Origin: Takakia lepidozioides
Taxonomy: Eukaryota; Streptophyta; Takakiopsida; Takakiales; Takakiaceae
DNA: 64,000 nt
NCBI GenBank assembly: GCA_030704615.1
Contig: CM060733.1
Span: 44,514,001-44,578,000, forward strand
Direction: 5' to 3'
Shown: piece after piece, positions 33,785 through 47,200 of the stretch
How the letters are laid out: every line of letters begins with the position of its first letter
How positions within the stretch are numbered: the stretch's first letter is position 1
The notes under the pieces: model-generated
What the model saw: the letters and a program-made list of their open reading frames with translations, nothing else
Told to the model about the DNA's origin: nothing
Databases searched by the model: none
Translations under genes and position numbers: made by a program

Positions 33785-35517
33785 GTTGCCAGTTTGTGAT
33801 TGTGCTCATCTTCTGTGCATATACTTTTCTCAGGCAAGAAAGAAGAAGATTGGTCATGTAAGAGTTCTCATGCACAGGTTCTGGGCTTTCGTGTATTATG
33901 GGTCCACTGGCAGTCAGAGACACTTTCTGGTTGCTCAAAACTCTCATGTGTTGCTATTCCAGTGGGGTGCAATTCTTCTGAAGGGATTTGTTCAAGTGTA
34001 TCTCTTTCGTACGGATATATAAAAGCAACACAAGAGGAAAAGTGCTGTCTGCAAGCTATTCCCTGATACCATGATTCTCAATCACTGGTCCCAAAATGCT
34101 CAGCAACAACAGGCAACTTTTGCTTTTGGAAGTCGGAACCTCAAAAGGCCATTTGACTGTGCGTAGATGATGAGTGTGAAGGTGGTAAATTGATGACAGT
34201 CCATATAAAATTCCATGTGTAGAGATATGTGAAGGAAGGTTGTGCAACTGGTGCAGTCCTGGGCGATGACGATATGCCACAATAACCGCCCTCCCAATCT
34301 ACAGACCCCAATGCTGCTGCCCTGCCTGAAAACCTCAGGAGTCTCTATCTTCTCCTGCTGAGAGGTCACAAATATGCAATTGATACTGGATGGAATATTA
34401 CCCATTCCATGGACTGCATGCAAACCCGGCTAGTATGCTAGCTCAGGAATCACATCCAGGCAAAAAGCACAGTAGGTTCACACAAAAGCAGATTTTCACT
34501 GGTAAAACCCGCTGCTTGCCCAAAATAGCCTGGTACTGTGCAAAGATTTCAGAGTTGAAATCACATCCTCAGCTGATATTCTCATCAGATAGTGACAATG
34601 TCTGTCCAAAACTCAAGCTGCACACTCCTGTTCCTAGACCTCACTATTGACTCTTGGTGCCGGTTTTTGATATCCAAGCCTGGTGGTGGATTGCCCCTCC
34701 ATACAGACCTGCATATGTGAAGAAACTGACCATGATAGTACCTAAGATTAGAATTGGGGATAGTAGTTTACTCGGTAGTCAGCTGCATCTTTAACAGAGA
34801 GTGGAATTATGATCAGTCCTGTTTGGGTCATCAAGAAGGGAGTGGAGGGTGATGAACTATCAAAATACTTCTATCCCAGTTACAGTTATCCCTTGGTGTG
34901 GAAACTTTTGGTAATCTGACCCCTTTATTTCTGCATTCCTACAGTCAAATTGGTCCAGTGGTTCATGATCTCTCCCTTCAGAACACTTTTTTGTCTGTTT
35001 TGAGCACTAGTGAGAACACTAAGTATCTTCAAGAGTCACATTTTCCTCTGCTGCTTTTGGAAAACGATTCTAGTGACACCTGAGGAGATCATCTTTTAAC
35101 CAAACAAGCACACAGTCAAAATTTCAGGTAGAGGACTGTCAAGTGGGCCATTGACCTTTTATGCTTGGGACTTCTGCTTTTCATTGTTTTGCACTTGCCA
35201 TTCTCTCTGACAACATATTAACAATTATGGATACATGCTCCCTGCCTGCCTGCCTGCCTGCAGGGAAAACCGACACAGGCTGGGCCTGAATGTGCTGATG
35301 GGGTCATCCTACAACTCGTGACGATCAAATGCACCTTCTATAGCTTGAGCCTTCCAATCCCTTCAAAAACTACTGCTGCATACCTTTTGGGGGCCTTTTA
35401 CTGGTACGGTGATCACATCATTGCACAAAGTCCAGCAACCTCAAAATCAAGATGTGTGTTTTTTCTCACTTGGAAACTAGAGAAGGCGTCAGTTTGCATG
35501 ATGATGAAGGAAAAAAC
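33785..35517 (+). repeat. Dispersed repeat copy 2 (matches 8911-11364)
   Basis: Same orientation and order of shared segments as copy 1, with many small indels. It lacks the 700-bp block and has a short private insertion near 35105-35150. It contains a small GCCT microsatellite (about 35243). It ends within about 60 bp of the psaK stop codon, so the psaK 3' UTR may run into it. Confidence 0.75.
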
Positions 35518-35579
35518 GTTTTAATAATGCACAGAAAAGTTTTACAGTGGTGAGAACTGAGAACCCGTTGGTCGACAAT

Positions 35580-36702
<1,123 letters not shown>

Positions 36703-37472
36703 TCTCGCTACGTCGTAATGCGACACCTACACTCTGCACACGCGATTGCAGGAGAGAGAGAGCACACAAATGCGTCTGAGCAGAGCTCTCCAAACAAGCA
36801 AGACGAGGCCCGGGCAACCAGGGCAGCTACAACACTTCCAACCAAAAACATTTAGGACTCAACTTGAGCTGGAAACTTGAGGGAGGGCAGTTTGGGCAGA
36901 TGTTAAATATTAAATAACGGGCACGGGCAGCGGAGTAGATAGTGGAGCATATCTGCTATATCCGCACGGCCAATCGCACGCCCCGCCTAAGCTTCAGGGT
37001 ACCAAAAGGATGAAAAGAGTTCATCCACATCCCATTCTTGCCAGCCAGATCGATGTGGATGAACAATATACTAGCCATTGGATGAACATCGTTTGTTTCG
37101 TGGCACGGCATAAAGACCTCGCTCAGATACGTGCTTTTACTATTCATTTAAAATTTATTCCGTCACTACGGGTTAATTATTCTTACGGTGTAAGAAGAAC
37201 CGATGTCCGTTCGTCCGTTCCCGGCCGTTCTCCTCCGTCGGGTCTCGTAGATAAAAGGATCGGAGAACTCAGGGGAACGGACGACAGAGTGAGCGCAGTA
37301 ACAGAAGTTACTAGTGTGTTTGAATGAGTGACTAGTAGCCGTTGCCGTACTGCTTCCCTCCTTCGCAGGCGTCCTGTTTACTGCGATTTCTGAGGAGAGA
37401 TTCTCCATAGACATTGCGAGGAGGAGCTGTGAGAGAATGCATGCTTTTCGCGAACTTTATGAGCATTGATTG
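36703..37472. promoter_or_regulatory. Shared 770-bp region between divergent psaK and SANT-domain genes
   Basis: Both promoters must lie here. Visible elements are a CCAAT-type GGCCAATCGC near 36968, GA-rich runs near 36760 and 37755, and AT-rich TTAAATATTAAATAA near 36902. A short upstream ATG at 37439 opens a 10-codon frame that stops before the SANT-gene start. No canonical TATA box was found on either strand. Confidence 0.35.
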
Positions 37473-40400
37473 ATGCCCAAAGCTCTCGCTGATCGCTCTG
37501 TGGCTCCCACACCTGTTTTGAGTGAACTTCGGAGTGCATGCCCAAGCTTTAGAGTACAAAGAGAGGGCAAGATGCTGGAGATATCGGTGCTGACGGAGGA
37601 GGAAAAGGTGGTGGACCCGCGTTTGGGATACCCGCATGGCTATGTCAAGCTGTGCAGGAATCCGGCCGCGCAGCTCTCGGGCCTGATTACCCCCTTTAGT
37701 GATGGCCCTCCCCGGCGCTTTCTTCCGTATACTCCTCAGGCTCAAGATGTATGCTCGCCCTCCCGATGAGTGAGAGAGAGAGAGGGAGAGAGAATGAAAG
37801 ATAGGCTGAGAATGCATTTCTATAGCTCTTACAGGTCTCACAGGTTGTGAGATTAAGTGGTCCTGGAAGAGGTATGACCATTTCTCTGTGTGGGGTCAAC
37901 GATGCAGCAGCAGAGAAGGCCACTGTATAGATGAAGTGTCAATGAGGTCCTGCAATGACATTTAGCTGTAAAGCAGTGATATAGTATGTGGACATTTCGC
38001 ATGAACCAGACGTCGGGATGAATTTGCTCAAAGGACAAACCAAGTGATACTTTCATGGTCTAATATTGGCAAGGTCTTTGAGATTATGTAGAATTAGGCA
38101 CAGTAATGACTCTCTCTCTCCCCCTCTCACTCACTCACACAGTCAAAACTATGTTTCACTGCTTCTGGGTTAATCCCATCGCCTACTGGTACGGTCCTGC
38201 ATTTGTATCTTTGTCTAATGAAAAGGATGACCATAGGTTTTGAATGTAGACGGTGTAAGCAGCCTTGGCTTGGATTGTAAGTTGCTGGAATTGCTGGGGT
38301 CAGCTTTGTAGTTAACCATTACCTTAGGTCTACATAATGCTGTCACGAACCTACTTTCTGTAAGTAGAGTCTGCAGAGACAGAAATGGATTCATACTACA
38401 TACTGCAGATAATTGTTGCCTGTTGCACTATAGGGGTTGCTGTGTCTCAACAATGTGTGCTAGTATGCACCTGTTTAACTTTGAGACTATTCGAGTGTCC
38501 TTTTTCCAAGTTCCGATGCTTACAAATAACAGGTCGGCATAATCGAGTCTTACTTTGGGGTTTGTCACTCGGGACTCTTTTGATGGGGCCATGAAGAGCG
38601 ATGTGATTGAGTAGTAACTCTGATGTGTCTCAGTTATCAAAGCTGAAGGAGTGGGACGATTTGTTCCCTGCTGTTGTGGAGGCGGAGAGGGAACCCCCCA
38701 ACGCTCACAATCATGCCGAAGAGCTATGGCTGCAGCTGGATCACCTTGGGTTTGTAGTCACTTTCCTCTCAGATTACCCGGTGTTGACTTTGTTCATATT
38801 GTTGGCTCTCCCCTTTTGTGGCAATAAGATGCTCAATGTTCAATTTCCTGCTCCAAGTAAGTGGTAAAGTGGCTCGGATGTTGGCCAAACTTTTCTATTC
38901 TACCTAGACAATTAGGAGATTTTGATATGTAGACTGCCATGAAAATGGATGGCTGCCATCTTTTAGGGCGTGAATTAAATGTACCAAAGATTGCAACTGC
39001 ATGGGGACAGCTTGCACGTTCCGTTTTTTCCGGAATCTAGGCTAATGCATTGCATCTACAGAATGTAATCATAGAGAAAGTTCCCAAATTGACATGCCAG
39101 CCTGCAGGGACTCGCATGTATCTTTATCTGTTATTACTTGTAATACCCATGTTTGAAAGAGAATAGAGTGATCTGTAGAACATCCACGAGCCAAAAGGGC
39201 TTAAACAAATAATTAAACAAGGAGAGAATGAACAAAAGAAGAAACAGCGATGACCAAAAGCTTGTGGATATGCAGGAACGCAGGATTTGATCCCGCAAAG
39301 TTTAGAGTGGATGCTTATGGCAACGTGGTGTACTGGAATGCCGACCCCTCCTCTCCACTTGCGTGGGAAGTTGACCATTGGTTTCCTCATACAAGTACAT
39401 CAAACCAACTAAAGCATCTCCATTGTTCTATTCTGTGACCACATCTCTGTTGTAATTGGAATTGCAAAATGAGTGCAGTCTCACTTCTAGCACCTCACCA
39501 ACCTGATGTATATGGACGGAGCAATCTGAAAGAGCACTGAAACAGCTAGATGGTTGATGAGAAATCTCAAAAACAATTGCTCGAATAAAATGTGTTTCGT
39601 ATTCTTTTCAGGAGGGGGCCAGACAGTGGTTAGCAATCTGCAAGTGGTTCAATGGCAAGCTCACCAACGTAAGAAGAATCGTCTGGAGTTTTTGGTACCA
39701 TGGTGGGACCTCCAGCATGGTGTGTCCATCAACCAGTTCCTTTCTGCCTTTGCTGCCAAAGATGCCAACTTCAGGTAACAGCCTTTTAGCTCCAATCTCC
39801 ATCTTCATTTGAATCTTTCTCCAGGACATAATGATGGAGAGGCAAACAAAACGTATTTTGTACTAAAGGTTGGTGGTTTTGCTCATGGAGAACTTTGATA
39901 GCATATGTGTGTGACGGGAAGAAACTCTTTACATCTGCTGAAGGCCCATGGGACACAGAAACCAGGATAAATCAAATCCCAAATGGAGTATCAAGGCTAA
40001 GTGCTCATGCAGATAAGCTGTTAGACATTTCAGTTCCTCACTAGTAAAGGCTCTGTGAGAGACAAGGATCAACCAGTCTCTTCCACGAATCTAGTAGTAG
40101 GCAGGGCACAAGAAGAAGCAAGCAAGAAAGCAAGAACTTACAAAATAGTTAAGTCCACATGAGGCCCAAAGCCTCAGGGATACAGTGGATGATACTTATA
40201 AGCGCCCTTAGGGTCGATAGGAGAGGACAAAGTGGATTCCAAGAGAGAGCTTGCTGTTCCCTCTTCCATAGAGTCCATGCTGGGCGCGATAGAGTGCTTT
40301 GTGTGAAAACTCAATTGCAATGTTTGGTTGATTGTAACAGGCGTCGGTCATTCGCATTGTTCTTTGCTGGAGGGGAGGATGAGAAGGTAGTGAAGCAGCA

Positions 40401-43400
40401 TGTGGGTGATTGCCGCCCATGGCCTTCACAATTTCGTGAAAGCAAGGCACAGTGCGGCCTGGCTGCAGCTGCCATTGTGTATTTGTCTGCAGACATGGAG
40501 AATGCACGGAAAGTCGTCCCCAAGTCTGCGATAGTCAACTCTGATTTGCAGGCTGGTAAGGGGAAAACCTCTTGAAGAAATCACTTTTTGAATTCTGTCC
40601 TCTCTTCACGAGGATAGGACTCGTAACCTCCTGTGAAGTGAAGACACTACATTCCTTCCTCTTGTGCCCTGTCTACTTTGAGATTCCTTGCAGGTGTTGG
40701 TGTCTTTTCAGAGATAGCTCCTCCCGAGCTGAACCCTTCAGTCTTGAGGTCCCTAAGGGCTTAGCAGCTTACCTGCATGAGACAATCCATCTTTGTGAAA
40801 GGCTTGGGGTGCTGTTCTTTGGTTTCACTGGTTCTCTGTTTCTTTCTTTTCTGTCTCATCGGCCATGGGTGTTATAAAGTTTGCTTCTTTCTTTTCTTCT
40901 CTCTTTGAGATTTCTGTGGAGGTTATAGAGTAACATTCCATTTCTTTTCATTTCTTGTTTCCTGCTTTCTCTTGTTTCATGAGCTCTTTGAGCTTTCCGT
41001 AGATGGTAGAGAGTGTCATTTCATTCCATTCCATTTATTCATGTCTTTCCTTATCTGTTACAAGTGTGATTTGATGGTTTCTGGTTTCTCTATTTTGTCA
41101 CATGGGCAAGGCCCTCTGGGGTTTTCTTTTCTTTCGTTCTATCAGATACACCGATGGGTCTGAAGCATATATGGATTTGGATCTGGTCAGCAGGAACAAT
41201 GGCTGCCCGACAAGGATGGAGTGCTGAAGAAGAGGAGGCTTTGCGGCACGCAGTGCAAAGATTTGGACCGGGCAGCTGGAAGGAGATCAAGCAATCTGAA
41301 CCTGCCCTGGTGAATCGTACTACAGTCCAAATAAAGGATAAGGTGAACAGATAGTTCTCCCTTCCAATGTTTAATCTGAGTTTAAGATACAGGAGAGAGT
41401 CATGAATGTTGTCATGTTGGTTTCTGATGCAGTATCGATTGATGAGGGGCGACTGGCACTTTGGTAAGGAGAACAACAGAAGTGCTCCAAAACCCAATGG
41501 CCGGGGTGAGTACGATCGGCAGACAAGTGCACTGCAAAAGGTGGACATCTAACTGACCTTTGTTCTTCACTGTTAACGGTAATGAGTAAGATTGGCAGGG
41601 ATATATAGTCTTGTTATATTTATACAATGCACTACAGCTTTGTGTCATATGTACTGCTATCTAGTTATTCATATTATCTCCAGAACTGTGATTTTTAATC
41701 ATGGCCAACAATGTGTATGAGTACAGCCATGGCCCCAACCTTGCATGATGTCCTCCAGTTGTAGCAGAGCTTGACCTGCCACAACTAAACTGTCACAGTT
41801 TGATTTCACTTGTTCGTTTGTGCAACTAACAGAGGCATAATCTTCTACCAGTTTTAAACAAACCACTGTTACCTATGTCAAGCATCATAAGGACATAAGG
41901 TCTGATAAGCTGGGCTGCCTGTGTCTAGGAGCTGCGGCTGAAGATAATGAGAGAGGAAGAGAAAAGGGAGAAAGAGGAGGAGATAGCACAGCTGGAGGAA
42001 ACAGTGCGCACTTTGAAGCAACAGAATGAGAGAGAGAGAGTAGCTTTGCTGGACCTTGAGGGCGTGCTAACAAAGCACCGGCAGCGGGTTGAGAAGCAGC
42101 GTCGATGGGCAGAGACCCAATCTTCTTATCGATTATGCCTCGAGCGAATGATCCGTGACACTATGCACCAGTATGCCCTCTATGGCCTTCTGTCTCTCTA
42201 ATTCTCCGAACCCCCATCAGATGTAAAGGTAGAGAGCCACGTAGCAGAAGTTGGATTGAACATCATATTGAGTGTTGGATTCAACACTCTATCCTTGCAA
42301 TAGGTTTGTTATTGGCTCTGTGAGTTCTCTGAGAAGTTCCAGCTGAATTTATATCCTGGATCTGAAAACTCCCCAATTGCCTCTTGGATTTTACTACCCT
42401 GGTATTTTGTCCACAGGGTTACATCGTGGACTGTATCTATCATTTCTCTTTCTTAATTTTTATCTCTATATTGCCTTGCATCCAGGTATATGCCAGTCTT
42501 TTTTCAGTGATGTTGAATGTGTAGAAAACAAAAGAGGATTTGTCATAAGCATTGGTGAAGCCTCTTGTAGACTGAGATGTACTTTTGCTATGTTGTGAAA
42601 GAGAGGGTTGCAATGGGATAGAGAAGAATCAAGCTTCATAATGTTAATAGAGGGCCAGGAGACCCATGGGGGACATGGTACAATAAACGAGGAAAGAAAG
42701 AAACCTTGTAAAGCCCAAGGGGGCCCATGGGATACAGAACAAGAAACAGAACCAAGGAAAAATGAAATGGGGCAAGATGGACTTGAATCTAATAGTGTGT
42801 TGTGGACAGGAGCATATCATACAAGGAGCAAGCTCGACTGAATCAAGCTGCATGTAATGCCCTGATGGCTCGGCTTGACTGTCAGAAGATGACGTGCGAA
42901 ACTGCTGAGAAAGACCTCCTCCAACGCTATTCCCATAGGGAGGCCTTGGCAGTGTTGGCCCAGCCAGATCTGACGGAGACCGACCAAAAGCGGTTGCGGG
43001 GCAGGGATATTGTGGATGTTAGTAGTTGTCTGTCACAGGCTCTCACACCCGAAAAGATTTTCTTTCCTAAAGATGGAGATAGTGGCCACTGTAGTGAGAG
43101 TGACGACGGGGAGCCTGATGAGGTTTACTCTCTACGGATGCAACATCGTTGGTCGAAGGACTTAATACAGCAAGAGAAACAGCAGGTGGTGCCGGAATGT
43201 CTAGATGATGATGGAATCCAAGGTGAGTGCTGAAATCAGAGGTACTGTGTGTTTACACACTGAAGTCTTTACTGCACAAGGTCTATTGCAAATGTTAAAC
43301 ACTTACATTGTCGCATACGGATGCTGTGCTCTGCAACCAGTACTAGTGTAGGATGAAGACTTTGGTGATAGACTATAACACAAATGTTTCCCTTGGACTT

Positions 43401-46400
43401 ACTTGCTAGCCTTGACATATACCTGGGGCCCATTTTAAGCAGATTGAAAAAGGAGGAAGAGCAGGCAATACACTCACCTAAGGCTTAATAGTGAGACTCT
43501 CGCTTTTGAATGTTCTTTGTGGGTTACAGATTGCCCAAGGCCTGTACCAAGCATCTGTAGTCTTGTGGCAGGTCTAATTGGCTTAGGCGGAAAAGAGTTT
43601 AACGAGAGTAAAGTACAAGACTACTGCTGCTAGCAGTTGAGGGATTTCAGTGTACATTTCTTGTAAGCCAATATGTCTGTGTGCAGACGGATCACAAGAG
43701 GTGGAGGCCAAAGGGCCAGCTGCTGTCTTGGAGTCCCAGGTCTTGGGTAAAGTGGAGCAAAGTTTGATTGCACCAGTTGCCCCAGAGAGAGACTCTGACT
43801 GTGAGGTCGGCTATGAGGGCCAGATCTCTTCCAGTACCAACCAGGAGAGTGAAGGTAAGATAGATTAAGTGGAGGTACCGTTTGACTGTTTCCTGTGATG
43901 GCATCCTTTACAGCAGAGTTCAAGTTTTGCTGAGCTTCCTGGAACTGATTTTTGGGCGTTATCCAGCTGGATATGACTGTGCTCATGTCAGCAGGATTTG
44001 ATTCAAACTGTACCTGATGGCAATGCCTATCTGGGATTTTAATATGGGCTGTCAGTTAGAGGAATAGTACAAGGAAGAGTGAGGTCGGCTATGAGGGCCA
44101 GATCTCTTCCAGTACCAACCAGGAGAGTGAAGGTAAGATAGATTAAGTGGAAGTACCTTTTGACTGTTTCCTGTGATGGCATCCTTTACAGCAGAGTTCA
44201 AGTTTTGCTGAGCTTCCTGGAACTGATTTTTGGGCGTTATCCAGCAGGATATGACTGTGTTCATGTCAGCAGGATTTGATTCAAACTGTACCTGATGGCA
44301 ATGCCTATCTGGGATTTTAATATGGGCTGTCAGTTAGAGGAATAGTACAAGGAAGAGTGAGGTCGGCTATGAGGGCCAGATCTCTTCCAGTACCAACCAG
44401 GAGAGTGAAGGTAAGATAGATTAAGTGGAAGTACCTTTTGACTGTTTCCTGTGATGGCATCCTTTACAGCAGAGTTCAAGTTTTGCTGAGCTTCCTGGAA
44501 CTGATTTTTGGGCGTTATCCAGCAGGATATGACTGTGCTCATGTCAGCAGGATTTGATTCAAACTGTACCTGATGGCAATGCCTATCTGGGATTTTAATA
44601 TGGGCTGTCAGTTAGAGGAATAGTACAAGGAAGAGTGAGGTCGGCTATGAGGGCCAGATCTCTTCCAGTACCAACCAGGAGAGTGAAGGTAAGATAGATT
44701 AAGTGGAAGTACCTTTTGACTGTTTCCTGTGATGGCATCCTTTACAGCAGAGTTCAAGTTTTGCTGAGCTTCCTGGAACTGATTTTTGGGCGTTATCCAG
44801 CAGGATATGACTGTGCTCATGTCAGCAGGATTTGATTCAAACTGTACCTGATGGCAATGCCTATCTGGGATTTTAATATGGGCTGTCAGTTAGAGGAATA
44901 GTACAAGGAAGAGTGAGGTCGGCTATGAGGGCCAGATCTCTTCCAGTACCAACCAGGAGAGTGAAGGTAAGATAGATTAAGTGGAAGTACCTTTTGACTG
45001 TTTCCTGTGATGGCATCCTTTACAGCAGAGTTCAAGTTTTGCTGAGCTTCCTGGAACTGATTTTTGGGCGTTATCCAGCAGGATATGACTGTGTTCATGT
45101 CAGCAGGATTTGATTCAAACTGTACCTGCTGGCAATGCCTATCTGGGATTTTAATATGGGCTGTCAGTTAGAGGAATAGTACAAGGAAGAGTGACTGAGG
45201 GAATGACGTATGTATCTAGTTCAAACGTCCTTGGCTGGGCCCCTTGTATCTCTAAGATCATGGGGAATATTTTCCCATGTGACCCTCAAGTAACTTTGTT
45301 TGTAATGGTTCAGATGGTGAAAGAGAGGGTGATATTGCTGCTTCAAAGCTATGCTGTGACTCGATCAAGGTCCATGATTCCCAGGGTATGAAGGTGGCAA
45401 AAGCTGGAGCTTCAGATGGGAGGGAAGGCCAAAGAGGGAAGAGCTTGGTGGGGGACAATAATGACCTAGATGTTGTGCTTCTTGGTCATGAGTATGAGAG
45501 TAATGGTCGGCCACCCTCAGCAGTAGGAAACAAACCGCTCTCAAAGGCCAGTGATGCCTTACTTGATTGCAAGCAGAAGGATGTAATAATGGTGGAGACT
45601 CAGTCTCCCAACGTTTCGGGGATTGGAGTTGATGTTGGCCCTCCACTTCAAGAGGAACATCTTGATGAACTGCTACAGGAGGTCAGATGGCAAACACTAA
45701 TATCTCTGTCTCTCTCTAACTTATGTGGATGTAATAATTTCCGTCATGGATGTTGTAGAGTCCATCTTTCTCATTCGTTTTTTTCCTCTTTTTTCTTTTC
45801 TTCCTGTCTAGTGTAGGAAATGGTCAATTAGTACATCTAGCTTCATCCTCCTTTGGAATGGGTTGCAGGTGTTGACAACCCATGTGGAGCAAGTACGGAG
45901 AGCTGAAGCTGCTGCAGAAGAGGCCACAAACATTGATGATGAGAAGTTGAGGGAAATTGGCAAGTTAAATTTAGACAAGTGGCTTCATGTCCTGCTTCAC
46001 AAAGAGAATGAAATAGACTCCAATGATGCCACCCCTTCCCCGCAGAGTCCTTTGCATGCAGCCCTCTCACCAGCTCTATCAACTCTTAGCATGGCTGCCG
46101 TACGTGGGAGCATGGAGCTGTATGAAGGCCATGATCATGTAATAACCTTTTTGCTTGACTTCCATCCTGGGCTTTCGTCTTCCAAGCTTGATTGGCAGTG
46201 CAAGCATCACATCTTATTAGGAAGAGGGCTTCAAAAGCTGCATATCATTATTACGGATTCTAGTATGATGTCAAGATTTTCTTGTATGACCAACACGAAA
46301 TCCCTCTTCACCGGATTCTGATTGGCTGCATGGTATACTGCTTTCAGAGGGTTTATGCTCTGCACATTTGTTTGTGCCCCATGGGTATGTGATATCAGCT

Positions 46401-47200
46401 GTTCACTAGGGATTGTAAGCAAGTCCATATCAGCATACAGATAGCATATTCTGCATAAGGAGTTTCATGATGTTATGGTGGTGACGACATTGCCAAGAAG
46501 ACTAGTGCTAACAATGTTGACTGTATTTGTACAGGAATTCGGAAAGACAAATGGGGTTGAGGAGAGGCCCAAGCGTGGGTGGGGCGCATTGCTGCGAAAG
46601 CTGAGTGTTAGGCATCAATCTGATCAGAGCTTCTCAAAACAAATTGATTTTGACTCTGATGAGGAGACCCTTGAACCTCAGACTGAAAATGGGAAGGATA
46701 TCAGAGGTGTTTTGAAATCTTTGGGAAATTTCAGGTCGAACAACAGCAACCCTCAAAATCTTGAGGCTGTGTCATTTGAAGGGACTGAGCCAGAAAACCG
46801 AGCGAGTGCCACAGAAAGTGCAATCAACATCCCAGAATCTGTAAAGAACTGGCCAGAGGGTGGGATGAATTCAAGGGGAGTGGCAAGCCAGTATTGGCAA
46901 AAAGAGACAGCGAATGAGGCTGAAATTTTCACAGATCTTGAGCCAGCACTCTCTGAAGAAGATGCAACTTATGTGCTTGACAGCAATATCCAGAAACCCT
47001 CGCCAATGTCAGTAGCCGAGGATGATGAAACTGAGAGCCTGAATAGCTGCAATCAAGACGGACACTTCCAGGTCATGGAAGGCAAGGATCTGGCCAAGAA
47101 TGGTCTTAGAGCGTCCTTCAAAGCATGTACTCTTAAGTGGAAAAGAGTTGTGAAGAAACTGGATGTTCGATTGCAAGAAGGTGGTATTCCCTTAAACTGA
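37473..47200 (+). CDS. SANT/Myb-like DNA-binding protein with HNH-like segment and coiled coil
   Basis: Thirteen exons with consistent phases: 37473-37748, 38634-38749, 39276-39394, 39612-39774, 40341-40555, 41194-41342, 41433-41540, 41929-42170, 42810-43222, 43687-43854, 45314-45681, 45869-46099, 46535-47200. The product is 1077 residues. Exons 3-4 (residues 131-225) encode GFDPAKFRVDAYGNVVYWNA, then LAWEVDHWFP, a GG, and TVVSNLQVVQWQ with a following Lys and FLVPWWDLQ. The DH...P..GG...NL pattern recalls an HNH nuclease without zinc Cys. Exon 6 (297-346) is a SANT/Myb repeat (GWSAEEEEALRHAVQRFGPG SW) and exon 8 (383-463) a charged coiled coil. The C-terminal half is acidic, Ser-rich and disordered. 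It resembles a conserved plant homeodomain-like family of unknown function; a nuclear role is inferred. Exon 10 overlaps a tandem array. Confidence 0.85.
43801..45190 (+). repeat. Five-unit 278-bp tandem array over an exon/intron boundary
   Basis: Units start at 43801, 44079, 44357, 44635 and 44913; the match stops at 45194. Each unit contains the last 54 bases of exon 10 of the SANT gene, its GAAG|GTAAGA 5' splice site and 224 bases of intron. Unit 1 differs from the others at a few sites (GGAGGTACCG versus GGAAGTACCT; CCAGCTGG versus CCAGCAGG); units 2-5 are almost identical. The copied exon part is not a multiple of three and has no good 3' splice site before it, so units 2-5 should be intronic. 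This is why intron 10 is about 1.46 kb. Confidence 0.92.

Noticed and set aside
41505-41540. GTGAGT donor at 41506 as the end of SANT-gene exon 7
   Set aside because: It would leave phase 1, but exon 8 must start in phase 0 after its TAG acceptor; the donor at 41541 restores the frame. Alternative splicing remains possible.
43801-45190. Regular tandem units considered as a CRISPR array or as repeated coding exons
   Set aside because: Units are 278 bp without spacers, in a plant nuclear gene. The copied exon part is 49-54 nt, not a multiple of three, and lacks a good acceptor, so extra exons are unlikely.
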